Assembly: GCA_051201605.1 (NCBI GenBank)
Contig: CP179201.1
Coordinates: 992,001 to 1,056,000 of the forward strand
DNA: 64,000 bases
DNA from: CABZJG01 sp902512685
GTDB taxonomy: Bacteria; Pseudomonadota; Alphaproteobacteria; Rhodobacterales; Rhodobacteraceae
Direction of reading: 5' to 3'
Under the pieces are notes generated by a model, which was given only the letters and a program-made list of their open reading frames with translations, made no database searches and was not told where the DNA came from. The position numbers were made by a program, and so were the translations under genes. Below, one piece after another: positions 17,238-26,061 of the stretch; the first letter of the stretch is position 1; each line of letters begins with the position of its first letter.

Positions 17238-18284
17238 ATGAGAAAAAATCCAATGGGCCGCACCGGTGTGATGGTGTCCGAGCTATGCCTTGGTACGATG
17301 ACATTCGGCACCCAGACACCCGAAGCAGAGGGGCATGCGCAAATTGATATGGCGCTTGATGGCGGGATCAACTTTCTAGACACGGCCGAAATGTATCCGG
17401 TCAACCCGATATCCAAGGAAACCATTGGAAGAACAGAGGAAATTATAGGAACCTGGAATGCCAAGAACCCGGCACGGCGCGGCAATTACATCCTTGCTAC
17501 GAAACATTCGGGTGCGGGGTTGCAACACACGCGGGATGGGGCCCCAATTTCATCCAAGACAATCGCCGAAACGATCGAGGGCAGCCTGCGGCGGTTGCAA
17601 ACCGATTATATCGACCTTTATCAGTTTCACTGGCCTAATCGGGGCTCTTATATGTTTCGTCAAAACTGGACCTATGATCCATCAGGGCAGGATAAGGCCA
17701 CCACACTGGCCAATATGCAAGACTGTTTAGAAGCGTTGCAGAAAGAGGTCGAGAAGGGCACTATCCGCCACTTTGGCCTGTCCAATGAAAGCGCCTGGGG
17801 CACTGCGCAGTGGCTTCGTCTTTCTGAGGACATGGGGCTGCCACGGGTGGCAACAATGCAAAATGAATACTCGCTCTTGTGCCGACTGTATGACACAGAC
17901 CTAGCGGAGTTAAGCGTAAACGAAGACGTTGGTTTAATAGCCTTTTCCCCGCTTGCCGCCGGGTTCTTGACCGGCAAGTACCAAGACGGAAATATTCCCG
18001 CAGGATCACGTATGTCGTTGGTTGAAAACCTCAGCGGTCGTGCAAATGCGCGGGTCTATCCTGCCGTCGATGCCTATTTGGGAATTGCCCGAAAACATGG
18101 GATTGATCCTGTGCATATGGCGCTGGCATGGTGCCGCACCAGACCGTTCATGTGCTCGGCCATCTTTGGTGCCACCCGGCTTGGACAGCTTGAACATATC
18201 CTTGGAGCAAGCGACGTGGTGCTAAGCCAAGAATGTCTGGGTGATATTACCGATGCCCATAAAGCGCATCCCATGCCGTATTGA
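17238..18284 (+). CDS. Aldo/keto reductase (Tas/YajO-like)
   Basis: A 348-residue NADPH-dependent reductase with the (beta/alpha)8 fold. The catalytic tetrad is visible: D48 and Y53 in INFLDTAEMYP, K89 in LATKHSG and H131 in LYQFHWPN. The NADP-binding end is IFGATRLGQLEHIL. Length and the long loop after H131 (MFRQNWTYDPSGQDKATTL) fit the Tas-like subgroup. Substrate: carbonyl compounds, not further assignable. It converges with the XRE regulator gene with only two bases between the stops. Confidence 0.88.
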   Translation: MRKNPMGRTGVMVSELCLGTMTFGTQTPEAEGHAQIDMALDGGINFLDTAEMYPVNPISKETIGRTEEIIGTWNAKNPARRGNYILATKHSGAGLQHTRDGAPISSKTIAETIEGSLRRLQTDYIDLYQFHWPNRGSYMFRQNWTYDPSGQDKATTLANMQDCLEALQKEVEKGTIRHFGLSNESAWGTAQWLRLSEDMGLPRVATMQNEYSLLCRLYDTDLAELSVNEDVGLIAFSPLAAGFLTGKYQDGNIPAGSRMSLVENLSGRANARVYPAVDAYLGIARKHGIDPVHMALAWCRTRPFMCSAIFGATRLGQLEHILGASDVVLSQECLGDITDAHKAHPMPY

Positions 18285-18286
18285 TC

Positions 18287-19141
18287 CTAGCTCTTAACAT
18301 GGGTTTTGAAAAACTGCTCTAGCTCACGGGTGGTAAAAGACGCCTCGCGGATCAAAGCATCAAAATGCTCGGTAAAGCTGTGCACCCGTTCTCTGTCACG
18401 AAAGGCCAGATAATGGCGGCCCACATAGAGCACAGCCAAAAGCGGCCCAAACATGGTGACCGGCGCTGAATACAGGCGCCGGCTATCAAAAAGATAAATT
18501 CTCACCCGTGGATAAAATTGATCGCAAAGATCCACCAACCATCGGATTTGTTCGGTGCAAACCTCTGTCGGCAAATCGCGATAGTAACCCTGCGAAGTGG
18601 CAAAACTGACCATTTCGTGAATAGGAATTGCGATTTCATAGTCCGAAGTCGACTCCCGCATCCAGTTTAGGCGGTCTTTTGACGCGCCAATCGCCTGCTG
18701 GATTGTGCGGCCAAGATGCGGTGCATATTCCCATTCCAACATAGCATCCGTTTTAAACATGTCTGGAAGGGTGGCAGGCACATGACGAATTTTATATCCG
18801 GCAGCTTCGCGGTGCCAATAGTAAATTTGTTCGTCAACCAGCGCTCGGGGTGCACGCGAAAGCGCTAATGAATTCGCAACAATGTCGGTCGCATTTTCGG
18901 GGCGGTCCGAAAGGCTTAGCAGCCAGTCAGCGGACACATTCAATGCCGCAGCGCATTCACCCACCACTTGTGCATTGGGAAGCCGGGCACCACTGTCGCC
19001 CAGAAGTTGAGAAATTGTCGAACGGTCCACTCCGATATTGCGGGCAAGCGCGGCTTGGCTAATACCGCTAAGTTGCAAGGCTTGCCTTAGACGTTCGCGA
19101 AACTGCGCCGCACGGATGCGTTTGTCGATATATATATTCAT
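18287..19141 (-). CDS. XRE-family transcriptional regulator with long C-terminal domain
   Basis: A 284-residue protein with an N-terminal helix-turn-helix (about 15-70; GISQAALARNIGVDRSTISQ) of Cro/C1 type. A ~210-residue C-terminal domain of unknown ligand contains several tryptophans and the segment RVRIYLFDSRRLYSAPVTMFGPLLAV, quoted only in part here as RIYLFDSRRLYSAPV. It faces the DUF2061/desaturase pair across a 104-base gap, so it may control them and itself. No ribosome site is clear upstream of ATG 19141. Confidence 0.75.
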   Translation of the reverse strand: MNIYIDKRIRAAQFRERLRQALQLSGISQAALARNIGVDRSTISQLLGDSGARLPNAQVVGECAAALNVSADWLLSLSDRPENATDIVANSLALSRAPRALVDEQIYYWHREAAGYKIRHVPATLPDMFKTDAMLEWEYAPHLGRTIQQAIGASKDRLNWMRESTSDYEIAIPIHEMVSFATSQGYYRDLPTEVCTEQIRWLVDLCDQFYPRVRIYLFDSRRLYSAPVTMFGPLLAVLYVGRHYLAFRDRERVHSFTEHFDALIREASFTTRELEQFFKTHVKS

Positions 19142-19245
19142 CTGGTTATAAATATCATCATATATTGAAAATGTTAATCATTTTCCGACTGTTCCTAGTT
19201 GGAGCTATTTGACAGCGTTCCTTGTGATCCAAAAAGGGCAAAGCA

Positions 19246-19452
19246 ATGGAACGCAAACTAAGAACAGGAGTAAAAGCCGGGATATGGATGCTGATTGGCT
19301 GGATTATGATGTGCATCACGGGTCTATTATTTACCGGATCTTTCAAAATGGGTCTTAACATTGCAATTGCAAACAGCTTGATCGGGTTGGTTTGTTATTT
19401 TGTTTACGAAAGAATTTGGGGCAGCATAAAGTGGGGTCAAAGCGGTGACTGA
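19246..19452 (+). CDS. DUF2061 membrane protein
   Basis: A 68-residue protein with two membrane segments (GIWMLIGWIMMCITGLLF and LNIAIANSLIGLVCYFVY) and the DUF2061 ending YERIWGSIKWG. Function unknown. AGGG precedes the ATG. Its last codons overlap the GTG start of the desaturase gene by eight bases, so the two are one operon and probably act on the same membrane process. DUF2061 partners elsewhere include sulfur-assimilation genes, but the desaturase link here points to lipids; this is inference. Confidence 0.75.
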   Translation: MERKLRTGVKAGIWMLIGWIMMCITGLLFTGSFKMGLNIAIANSLIGLVCYFVYERIWGSIKWGQSGD

Positions 19453-20347
19453 TCGCTGGTCCAATGAATTTGAATGGCCAACAGTGGTTTTGGTGATTTG
19501 CGTTTATAGTGGCTTTGCGTTCGGCACGACGTGGCTATATAGTTTTTGGCCGCCTTTAGGGATAACAATAATAATTTTAACAATGACCCTTCATTCATCA
19601 CTGACCCATGAGATTTTGCATGGCCACCCTTTTCGTAATCAGTTTTTAAATGCTCTTCTGGTGTTTCCCTCTCTTTCTTTTTTAATCCCCTATCTTCGAT
19701 TTTCAGATTTGCATTTGGCGCACCATTTTGATGAAAATTTAACGGATCCTTATGATGATCCAGAGACCAATTTTATCGACCCCAAAAAGTGGTGTCGTTT
19801 GCCAAATGTACTTCGATATTTGTTTCAATTTAATAATACACTGATTGGACGAATGTTGATTGGCCCCTTATTGGGCCAAATAAGCTTTATGGTCTCTGAT
19901 ATGGTGAAAATAGCAAAAGGCGAGGTCCGAGTTGCTTTGGGTTGGGCAATACATATCCCGGCCATGTTTTGCGTGTTATATTGGGTTGTATACATAGCTA
20001 ACATTAGTTTTTTTGAGTTTTTGATCTCAGCCTACTGTGCAATGTCGCTATTAAAAGTACGCACTTTTCTTGAACATCGCGCACATGGAAAACCACGCGC
20101 CCGGACCGTTGTGATCGAAGGTCAGGGGCTGTGGTCTTTTCTGTTCTTAAATAACAACTTTCATGTGGTCCATCATATGCACCCAAATGTGTCTTGGTAT
20201 AAATTACCCGACCTTTATCAAAGAAATAGAGATCACTATTTAAGGCGCAATCAAGGTTATTATTTTGCAGGTTATGGAAGCGTATTTTTGAAATATCTTT
20301 TCCGCGCTAAAGATCCCGTGCCGCATCCGCTAAGGGTGCGAAAATGA
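19445..20347 (+). CDS. Membrane fatty-acid-desaturase-family enzyme
   Basis: A 300-residue integral-membrane di-iron enzyme. Histidine boxes are visible: HEILHG (about 55-60), HLAHH (about 89-93) and FHVVHHMH (about 239-246), with an extra EHRAHG. These bind the di-iron centre. Hydrophobic segments near 14-50, 70-85 and 160-200 form the membrane part. The family desaturates or hydroxylates acyl chains, carotenoids or related lipids; the substrate is unclear. The start is GTG 19445, coupled to the DUF2061 gene. AT-rich codons set the pair slightly apart from most neighbours. Confidence 0.82.
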   Translation: MTDRWSNEFEWPTVVLVICVYSGFAFGTTWLYSFWPPLGITIIILTMTLHSSLTHEILHGHPFRNQFLNALLVFPSLSFLIPYLRFSDLHLAHHFDENLTDPYDDPETNFIDPKKWCRLPNVLRYLFQFNNTLIGRMLIGPLLGQISFMVSDMVKIAKGEVRVALGWAIHIPAMFCVLYWVVYIANISFFEFLISAYCAMSLLKVRTFLEHRAHGKPRARTVVIEGQGLWSFLFLNNNFHVVHHMHPNVSWYKLPDLYQRNRDHYLRRNQGYYFAGYGSVFLKYLFRAKDPVPHPLRVRK

Positions 20348-20516
20348 GCAATATTTGACTTTCGTTTAGTAGTTTTGGTGCAGTAGATTGAATTACGAAT
20401 ATCCAAAAAATCACTTAAATTTACTTGGTTTTACCTTAATAGGGTCTCTTTGCGTTGCCCCTTGTCGAAACTTGTGGCAAGACACCCATCAAACCCAATA
20501 ATAGCCGAGTTGAACA

Positions 20517-21170
20517 ATGACTGACTATGCTGCACGACGGATAACAATGGTGGACACACAGGTGCGCCCCTGTGATGTGACTAAATTTCCGGTGATAGAT
20601 GCTATGTTGCGCGTGGAGCGTGAATTATTTGTGCCCCGCGAAAAGCGCGAAGCTGCATATATAGGTGAAAATGTTGATCTTGGCGATAGCCGCGTTGTGC
20701 TCGACCCGCGCACCTTGGGCAAGATGTTGGACTATTTGAATATCCAAAACGATGAATTGGTTTTGGATATAGGTGTTGGTCTGGGGTATTCGTCAGCGTT
20801 GATTTCACGATTGTCAGAGGCAGTGGTCGCCCTAGAAGATGAACCAGGCCGGATGGCAGAAGCAGAGGAAACGTTAGCCAGAGTGGGCGCAGATAATGTG
20901 GTGCTTCATTGCGGTGCCTTGGCAGAAGGCGCTGCACATCACGGTCCATATGACGTTATTATGTTGCAGGGTGCAGTCGAGCATATGCCCGATAATATTT
21001 TGGAGCAATTAAAAGATGGCGGCAGAATTGCATGTATTTTTAATGAAGAAGCCCTTGGCATTGTGAAAATTGGACATAAGTTAAGTGGAAAGGTAACCTG
21101 GCGGTTCGCATTTAATGCCGCAGCGCCGGTGCTGACTGGATTTGAACGCCATAAAGCGTTCACACTTTGA
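20517..21170 (+). CDS. pcm: Protein-L-isoaspartate O-methyltransferase-like protein
   Basis: A 217-residue SAM-dependent methyltransferase of the PCMT family, which repairs isoaspartyl residues in aged proteins. N-terminal MVDTQVRPCDV, the SAM motif VLDIGVGLGYSSALI (about 82-96) and the acidic ALEDEPG are family-like. The canonical substrate-binding segment of true PCMT is less clear, so it could be a related methyltransferase. It precedes tolC and the PopZ-position gene in the order commonly seen in alphaproteobacteria. The 169 bases upstream hold its promoter. Confidence 0.8.
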   Translation: MTDYAARRITMVDTQVRPCDVTKFPVIDAMLRVERELFVPREKREAAYIGENVDLGDSRVVLDPRTLGKMLDYLNIQNDELVLDIGVGLGYSSALISRLSEAVVALEDEPGRMAEAEETLARVGADNVVLHCGALAEGAAHHGPYDVIMLQGAVEHMPDNILEQLKDGGRIACIFNEEALGIVKIGHKLSGKVTWRFAFNAAAPVLTGFERHKAFTL

Positions 21171-21240
21171 TTTAATAAACCGCGTGGTGGTTGGCAATTT
21201 AGCTATTGCCTGATCCGCCGCTTGGTAATTTGGGGGCCGT

Positions 21241-22656
21241 ATGATGTTGACCACTAGAAAAAGGACTGCAGTTACTACTTTATTTGTGGCTGCTTTAACC
21301 TGTGCTCTGGGACTGCCTTTGAAGGCCGAGACTTTGCGTCAAGCCATGAGTGATGCTTACAATAATAGTGGTCTTTTGGAGCAAAACAGGGCTTTGTTGC
21401 GGGCCGCAGATGAAGATGTTGCACAGGCTGCAGCCGCCTTAAGGCCTGTGGCGAACTGGTCAGCAACGGTTCAAGATCAACGTGGCTGGAGCCAAAGCGC
21501 CAGCACTGGAAATGCACGTTCTTTCAACAATTCACCGTCAGCAAATCTGGCAATTTCAGCAGAACTAACGCTGTTTGACGGCGGCCAAAATAAAATGGCG
21601 CTTGAAGCGGCCAAAGAGGCAGTTCTGGCGACGCGCCAATCTCTTGTCTCTTTGGAGCAGCAGATTTTGTTCTCGGCGGTCGATGCTTACATGAAGCTGC
21701 GGCGTGAGTTGGAAACAGTGGGATTGCGCGAAAACAACTTGTTGGTCATTCAAGAAGAATTACGCGCAGCCCAAGATCGCTTTGATGTAGGAGAAATTAC
21801 AAAAACAGACGTTGCGATGGCCGAGGCCAGGTTGGCGGCGTCTGCAAGTGCTTTAGCAGCTGCGCGTGGCGCCTATATTCAGGCGCAAGAAGCTTATCAG
21901 CAGGCAATTGGTGCCCCAGCAGGAGAATTGGAAGAGCCCACTTCTACCCCAAAGCTGCCAGACACTGTAAAAGCCGTAAAATCCGCGGCCGTTCGAAGCC
22001 ATCCTGACATGCTGCGTATACAGCATGAAATAAAGCAGGCTGAATTGAATGTCTCGCGCGCAAAGGCCAGCATGGGCACAAGCGTAAAGCTGAGTGGGTC
22101 AATGCGCTATACCGACCAAGAAGCAGATGACTTCAGTGCCCAAAGCACGGTGAGTGTATCTGCTTCAGGGCCAATTTATTCAGGTGGTCGGCTTCCTTCG
22201 CTTGTTCGTCAAGCCATGGCACGACGAGATGCGCAGCGATCCGGTCTGCACATCACGCGTCATAGAATTGAACAGCAAGCCGGATCAGCGTTTGCTCTTT
22301 TGGAAATGGCGCGGGCAGGGCGAAAAGCTAGCGAAGAACAAATTCGCGCTGCGCGTGTGGCTTTCGAAGGGGTGCGTGAAGAGGCAACGCTTGGATCAAG
22401 AACGACATTGGATGTTTTAAACGCGGAGCAAGAACTGTTGGATGCGAAAGCCGGGCTAATTTCTGCGGTAACAGACGAGTATCTTGCCGCCTACCGTGTT
22501 CTTTCTGAGATGGGTAAATTGACAGTTGATTCTTTAAACTTACCTGTGCAAAAGTATGATCCTGCTGAATATTTCAACCTGGTAGAGACAGCGCCATCTT
22601 CGGGAAGTGCACAAGGAAAAGCTCTTGATCGGGTTTTAAAAGCACTTTCCAAATAA
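21241..22656 (+). CDS. tolC: TolC-family outer-membrane efflux channel
   Basis: A 471-residue outer-membrane protein forming the exit duct of type I secretion systems and multidrug pumps. A Sec signal peptide covers about residues 1-29 (CALGLPLKA, cleaved before ETLRQAM). Two repeats of long helices follow: QNRALLRAADEDVAQAAAAL, and, in the second repeat, the IRAARVAFEGVREEATLGSR segment. SRTTLDVLNAEQELLDAK is the hallmark second-repeat motif. The ATG-ATG start has GGGGG upstream. Inner-membrane partners are not in the window. Confidence 0.92.
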   Translation: MMLTTRKRTAVTTLFVAALTCALGLPLKAETLRQAMSDAYNNSGLLEQNRALLRAADEDVAQAAAALRPVANWSATVQDQRGWSQSASTGNARSFNNSPSANLAISAELTLFDGGQNKMALEAAKEAVLATRQSLVSLEQQILFSAVDAYMKLRRELETVGLRENNLLVIQEELRAAQDRFDVGEITKTDVAMAEARLAASASALAAARGAYIQAQEAYQQAIGAPAGELEEPTSTPKLPDTVKAVKSAAVRSHPDMLRIQHEIKQAELNVSRAKASMGTSVKLSGSMRYTDQEADDFSAQSTVSVSASGPIYSGGRLPSLVRQAMARRDAQRSGLHITRHRIEQQAGSAFALLEMARAGRKASEEQIRAARVAFEGVREEATLGSRTTLDVLNAEQELLDAKAGLISAVTDEYLAAYRVLSEMGKLTVDSLNLPVQKYDPAEYFNLVETAPSSGSAQGKALDRVLKALSK

Positions 22657-22731
22657 GTGATTCGTTCAGAGCTTGTGCGAACAGTAGTTCATGGTTACAA
22701 TGGTATCACTCCTCACTAGAAGGTAGATACA

Positions 22732-23298
22732 ATGAACGAACCATTGGGCAAGGTAGAAATAGACGACGTTTTAACCTCACTAAAACAACTTATAGCGGAT
22801 AAGGACGACAACGACGTAGGACTAATCGAAACTGAAAGAAACGAAAAACTTCTTTTGGGACCTGCATTGCGTGTTGTTGAAGGGCGTAAGTTGGAGCGGG
22901 CACAACAGGCACCTGTGTCACGAAATCTTGAGGCTAAGATTTCGAAATTGGAAGAAATGATCGCTCGCTCAGAGGGGCCATGGGAACCAGACAGCGCAGG
23001 TCAAGACGACTACGCAGGCAAGCAAGTGACCGGATTTCCGTGGGAACAGGTGGTTGATGCAGCTTTAGGCGAGTTTGATGCGCCAGCTGCGTTACGAGCT
23101 GTTCAGACAAAGTCTGAGACCCCGTTACGGTCAGCTGAAACAGAGAGCCTCAATTCCGAAAAGTTGCGCGAAACAGTTACCGAGATTATCCGCGAAGAAC
23201 TTCGCGGTACTTTGGGAGAGAAGATTACCCAAAATATCCGGCAGATGGTGCAACGGGAAATCCAGAGTGTTCTTAAGTCTGGAAAACTGCGCGGCTAA
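22732..23298 (+). CDS. Acidic protein at the popZ position (DUF2497-like?), possible polar organiser
   Basis: A 188-residue, acidic, low-hydrophobicity protein. Its start ATG 22732 has AGAAGGTAG upstream. The middle is variable and probably disordered; the C-terminus (about 140-185; LRETVTEIIREELRG then KITQNIRQMVQREIQSVLK) is a conserved amphipathic helical block. This layout, a disordered middle plus a helical C-terminal oligomerisation block, and the pcm-tolC context resemble the PopZ locus of Caulobacter (pcm, tolC, popZ, valS order, from memory). Sequence identity to PopZ is not obvious. A strong terminator follows and the next gene is not valS. The functional link is inference. Confidence 0.6.
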   Translation: MNEPLGKVEIDDVLTSLKQLIADKDDNDVGLIETERNEKLLLGPALRVVEGRKLERAQQAPVSRNLEAKISKLEEMIARSEGPWEPDSAGQDDYAGKQVTGFPWEQVVDAALGEFDAPAALRAVQTKSETPLRSAETESLNSEKLRETVTEIIREELRGTLGEKITQNIRQMVQREIQSVLKSGKLRG

Positions 23299-23304
23299 AT
23301 AAAA

Positions 23305-23329
23305 AAACGCCAGAGTTTATCTGGCGTTT
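23305..23329. terminator. Bidirectional intrinsic terminator
   Basis: The stem AAACGCCAGA / TCTGGCGTTT with a five-base loop follows the PopZ-position gene and is flanked by A-runs and T-runs. It serves the plus-strand pcm-tolC unit and, on the other strand, the DUF6280 gene. Confidence 0.85.
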
Positions 23330-23360
23330 CCAAAATGCTTTGCAGGTTGCGCAGTCAAAT

Positions 23361-23684
23361 TTATGCGGCTTCGGCCTGTTGTTGCGCGGCATGGCGGCGC
23401 TCACATTCTTCGCGTGAAAGCGCGACAGATGTGCGCACGCCTTTCCCGACAAAATCCATCAAGCCACTGACAACGCGTTCGTTCGGGTCAATACCAGCGC
23501 AAGACAACACTTCGCGGCCGTCGCGTGACCGAGCCCAGCGTGCAATTTGCTCTGGCCCATTGCCATATTTCTTATCATCAGCGATTGCATCATCCAAAGC
23601 GGCAAGAACTACGGCGGCAAAAAGCTTTCGTGCTCTATTGCCCTGCTCACTGTTAAACGCGCTCGCGTCAACGAAATCCTTCAT
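23361..23684 (-). CDS. Small conserved Rhodobacteraceae protein (DUF6280-like)
   Basis: A 107-residue soluble protein, highly conserved in roseobacters as I recall. The core FNSEQGNRARKLFAAVVLAA and a following KYGNGPEQIARWARSRDGRE are typical, and REVLSCAGIDPNERV is another block. Helical content is high and there is no signal peptide or membrane segment. Function unknown. It is divergent from efp across a 215-base gap and converges on the pcm-tolC unit through a shared terminator. Confidence 0.7.
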   Translation of the reverse strand: MKDFVDASAFNSEQGNRARKLFAAVVLAALDDAIADDKKYGNGPEQIARWARSRDGREVLSCAGIDPNERVVSGLMDFVGKGVRTSVALSREECERRHAAQQQAEAA

Positions 23685-23899
23685 CTCGTCGTCCTTTATT
23701 CTTGCTCTTGTCTTTTCGGCGTAGACTTGCTTATGACTTAAAATTACTGATTCGGGTAGACTTATTTTGCATAGCTAATATGCACTATATGCATGGCTTT
23801 GTTGCGTTCATTAGCTCATGTGGTTAGCTTGCCAAGTCTATGCCCTATAGATATAGGGGCAGTGAGCTAAATATCAATCAATTAGACGCAGGTTTTGAG

Positions 23900-24463
23900 A
23901 TGGCCAAAATAAATGGAAATGAAATTCGCCCCGGTAATGTTCTGGAACACGATGGTGGGCTTTGGGCGGCTGTAAAAGTGGATCATGTGAAGCCTGGAAA
24001 AGGCGGTGCGTTTGCACAGGTCGAAATGCGAAATCTGCGCAATGGCTCAAAGTTGAATGAACGGTTTCGAAGCGCAGACAAAGTTGAACGCGTTCGCTTA
24101 GAGCAGAAAGATCAGCAGTTTCTTTATGAAAGTGATGGTATGCTGGTGTTCATGGATACAGAAACCTATGAACAAATCGAGCTTTCCTCTGAATTGCTCG
24201 GAGAGCGCCGGCCATTTTTGCAAGACGGTATGACCATTGTTGTAGAGTTTTATGACGATGAGGCACTGAACGCGACCTTGCCTCAAAAAGTAACTTGTGT
24301 AGTTGTCGAAACAGAGCCTGTTGTCAAAGGCCAAACGGCTGCGAATAGTTTCAAGCCGGCAATATTGGATAACGGCGTTAAGGTTATGGTCCCGCCCTTC
24401 GTTGCCCAAGATGAAAAGGTGATCATCAATACTGAAGCAATGGAATATTCTGAGCGCGCATAG
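23900..24463 (+). CDS. efp: Translation elongation factor P
   Basis: A 187-residue three-domain protein that enters the ribosomal E site and relieves stalling at proline runs. The N-terminal KOW-like domain starts MAKINGNEIRPGNVLEHDG; the tip loop is HVKPGKGGAF, where the conserved lysine (about position 34) is the usual modification site. The C-terminal OB-fold ends in KVIINTEAMEYSERA. ATG 23900 is chosen because it matches the family start; an open frame runs back to 23840. No modification enzymes (epmA/epmB) are in the window. Confidence 0.95.
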   Translation: MAKINGNEIRPGNVLEHDGGLWAAVKVDHVKPGKGGAFAQVEMRNLRNGSKLNERFRSADKVERVRLEQKDQQFLYESDGMLVFMDTETYEQIELSSELLGERRPFLQDGMTIVVEFYDDEALNATLPQKVTCVVVETEPVVKGQTAANSFKPAILDNGVKVMVPPFVAQDEKVIINTEAMEYSERA

Positions 24464-24531
24464 CGCACCAACAATTATCCGAGTGCTTTTGGCGCCAAGT
24501 TGTTAAAATGCCGATCTTTGGCGATAAAGCC

Positions 24532-25290
24532 TTAACTGGCCAGGTTACCTGACAAGCTGATGGGAACGCCATTTGCTGTCATATCATCACCTATTCTGTC
24601 AAAACGTAGATAGGCCAGCGCGTCTCCGGACGCCTGCGAACAAATATATCCCGCTTCCTTACCCTGTGACATGATCGGGGTGTAAAGCGGGACAGGCGTT
24701 TTTATAGCAACGCGCGCAATCCCTTTTCGAAGTTTGGTTTTGTGCTTCATTCGGGCAATTATTTCTTGCCCCACATAACAGCCTTTCGAAAAATCCACCC
24801 CGTTTAAGGTTTCAAAACCCCATTCAAGAATATAGCTATCTGCTGTCAGTTCATTTCCGCTTTCAGGAACCAAGCAGGCTATGCGCCGCGCTGTCCAATC
24901 AAAGTTGTCTTCAACGGGATTTGATGAATATCTTCGCCAGCCCATATCCTGATGACGCGGATCCGCAAAACCGTCTTGAGGCGGCTTGCCGAGACCGCAT
25001 TCAACGTAAAATGGCGCGGCGTTGAAATCGACATCTGCACGCAAGCGATACATCCCAAGCCGTTTGAGCAGCGGCTGAGACTGATCCGCAGCCACATCAA
25101 GCATCACATCAGGCCCATCCGCGAATAAAAAGAAATCAAAAAGAAACTTACCTTGCGGGGTCAAAAGCGCCGTATAAACCAAGCCTTGGTCAATCTTATT
25201 CACATCATTTGTAACTAAGCCTTGTAAAAAATCCCGGGCATCATTGCCGGTAATTCGAATTATTTCGCGCGAATTTGTGGCTAAGACCAT
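24532..25290 (-). CDS. ygfZ: Folate-binding iron-sulfur cluster repair protein YgfZ
   Basis: A 252-residue GcvT-like protein involved in maintaining or repairing certain iron-sulfur enzymes, binding tetrahydrofolate. It has the signature KGCYVGQEIIARMKHK (about 193-208) with its conserved cysteine, and an N-terminal ITGNDARDFLQGLVTNDV. Start: ATG 25290 has AAGGA seven bases before it; the longer open frame to 25362 has no site. It is divergent from the glycosyltransferase gene with a 47-base gap. Confidence 0.9.
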   Translation of the reverse strand: MVLATNSREIIRITGNDARDFLQGLVTNDVNKIDQGLVYTALLTPQGKFLFDFFLFADGPDVMLDVAADQSQPLLKRLGMYRLRADVDFNAAPFYVECGLGKPPQDGFADPRHQDMGWRRYSSNPVEDNFDWTARRIACLVPESGNELTADSYILEWGFETLNGVDFSKGCYVGQEIIARMKHKTKLRKGIARVAIKTPVPLYTPIMSQGKEAGYICSQASGDALAYLRFDRIGDDMTANGVPISLSGNLAS

Positions 25291-25337
25291 GTGGCAATCC
25301 TTGGTTACTCTCGTTACATATATAGTGTGTTTTTCAG

Positions 25338-26036
25338 ATGGAACAGAGGATGCGTGCTCCAATTTCGGTGATCATTCTAACTTTGAACGCTCAAGACAGC
25401 CTGCCAAGCTTATTGAGCAGCCTGTATGAAGGGGTGGCAATTGGTTTGATATGTGAAGTGATCGTTTCTGATGGCGGCTCTTTGGATGAGACTTGTAAGA
25501 TCGCAGATCAATCCGGCGCAACCGTTGTCAAAGGACCTGCGTCGCGCGGGGGGCAAGTGGCTCGTGCCAGCACGAAGGCACAAGGTGATTGGCTGCTTAT
25601 CCTGCACGCTGATTGCATTTTACCCAAAGGCTGGGGTGACAAATTACCTTCTTTTCTGGCCAATAGACAAAAAGCGTTTTTCTTTAAGCTGGGCTTTAAC
25701 AGCAGTCATCTAATGGCGCGGGTTACAGAAGGGTGGGCCAATCTTCGTTCAATTTTCTTGGGGCTGCCTTATGGGGATCAGGGTTTATTGATTTCTCGGC
25801 ATCAGCTGACCAGTATCGGCGGTTATCCGGACCAACCTTTGATGGAAGATGTGGCAATTGCTTTAAAACTAAAGCGGCACTTGCGCATGTTGCCTGTGAC
25901 TATTCTCACCAGTGCTAAGGCCTATGAAAAAAACGGCTGGTTACTGCGCGGGACACGAAACCTGATCCTTCTTTTTAGGTACTTAAGCGGTGCCTCGGCG
26001 GAAGAGTTGAGAAAAAGCTATTACAATCAAAACTAA
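25338..26036 (+). CDS. Family 2 glycosyltransferase (TIGR04283-like)
   Basis: A 232-residue GT-A fold transferase. Motifs in order: APISVIILTLNAQDSLPSLL, then VSDGGSLDET (nucleotide-sugar site), the RGGQVARAS block, LILHADCILP (DxD equivalent), and GLPYGDQGLLISR. Family members work in membrane-glycolipid or carotenoid-glycoside assembly, but the acceptor is not known here. No membrane anchor was found. ATG 25338 or 25350 could be the start; a TIGR04283 partner gene (TIGR04282) was not seen. Confidence 0.82.
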   Translation: MEQRMRAPISVIILTLNAQDSLPSLLSSLYEGVAIGLICEVIVSDGGSLDETCKIADQSGATVVKGPASRGGQVARASTKAQGDWLLILHADCILPKGWGDKLPSFLANRQKAFFFKLGFNSSHLMARVTEGWANLRSIFLGLPYGDQGLLISRHQLTSIGGYPDQPLMEDVAIALKLKRHLRMLPVTILTSAKAYEKNGWLLRGTRNLILLFRYLSGASAEELRKSYYNQN

Positions 26037-26061
26037 GAAAATAATTTAAACGCCATAGGGT

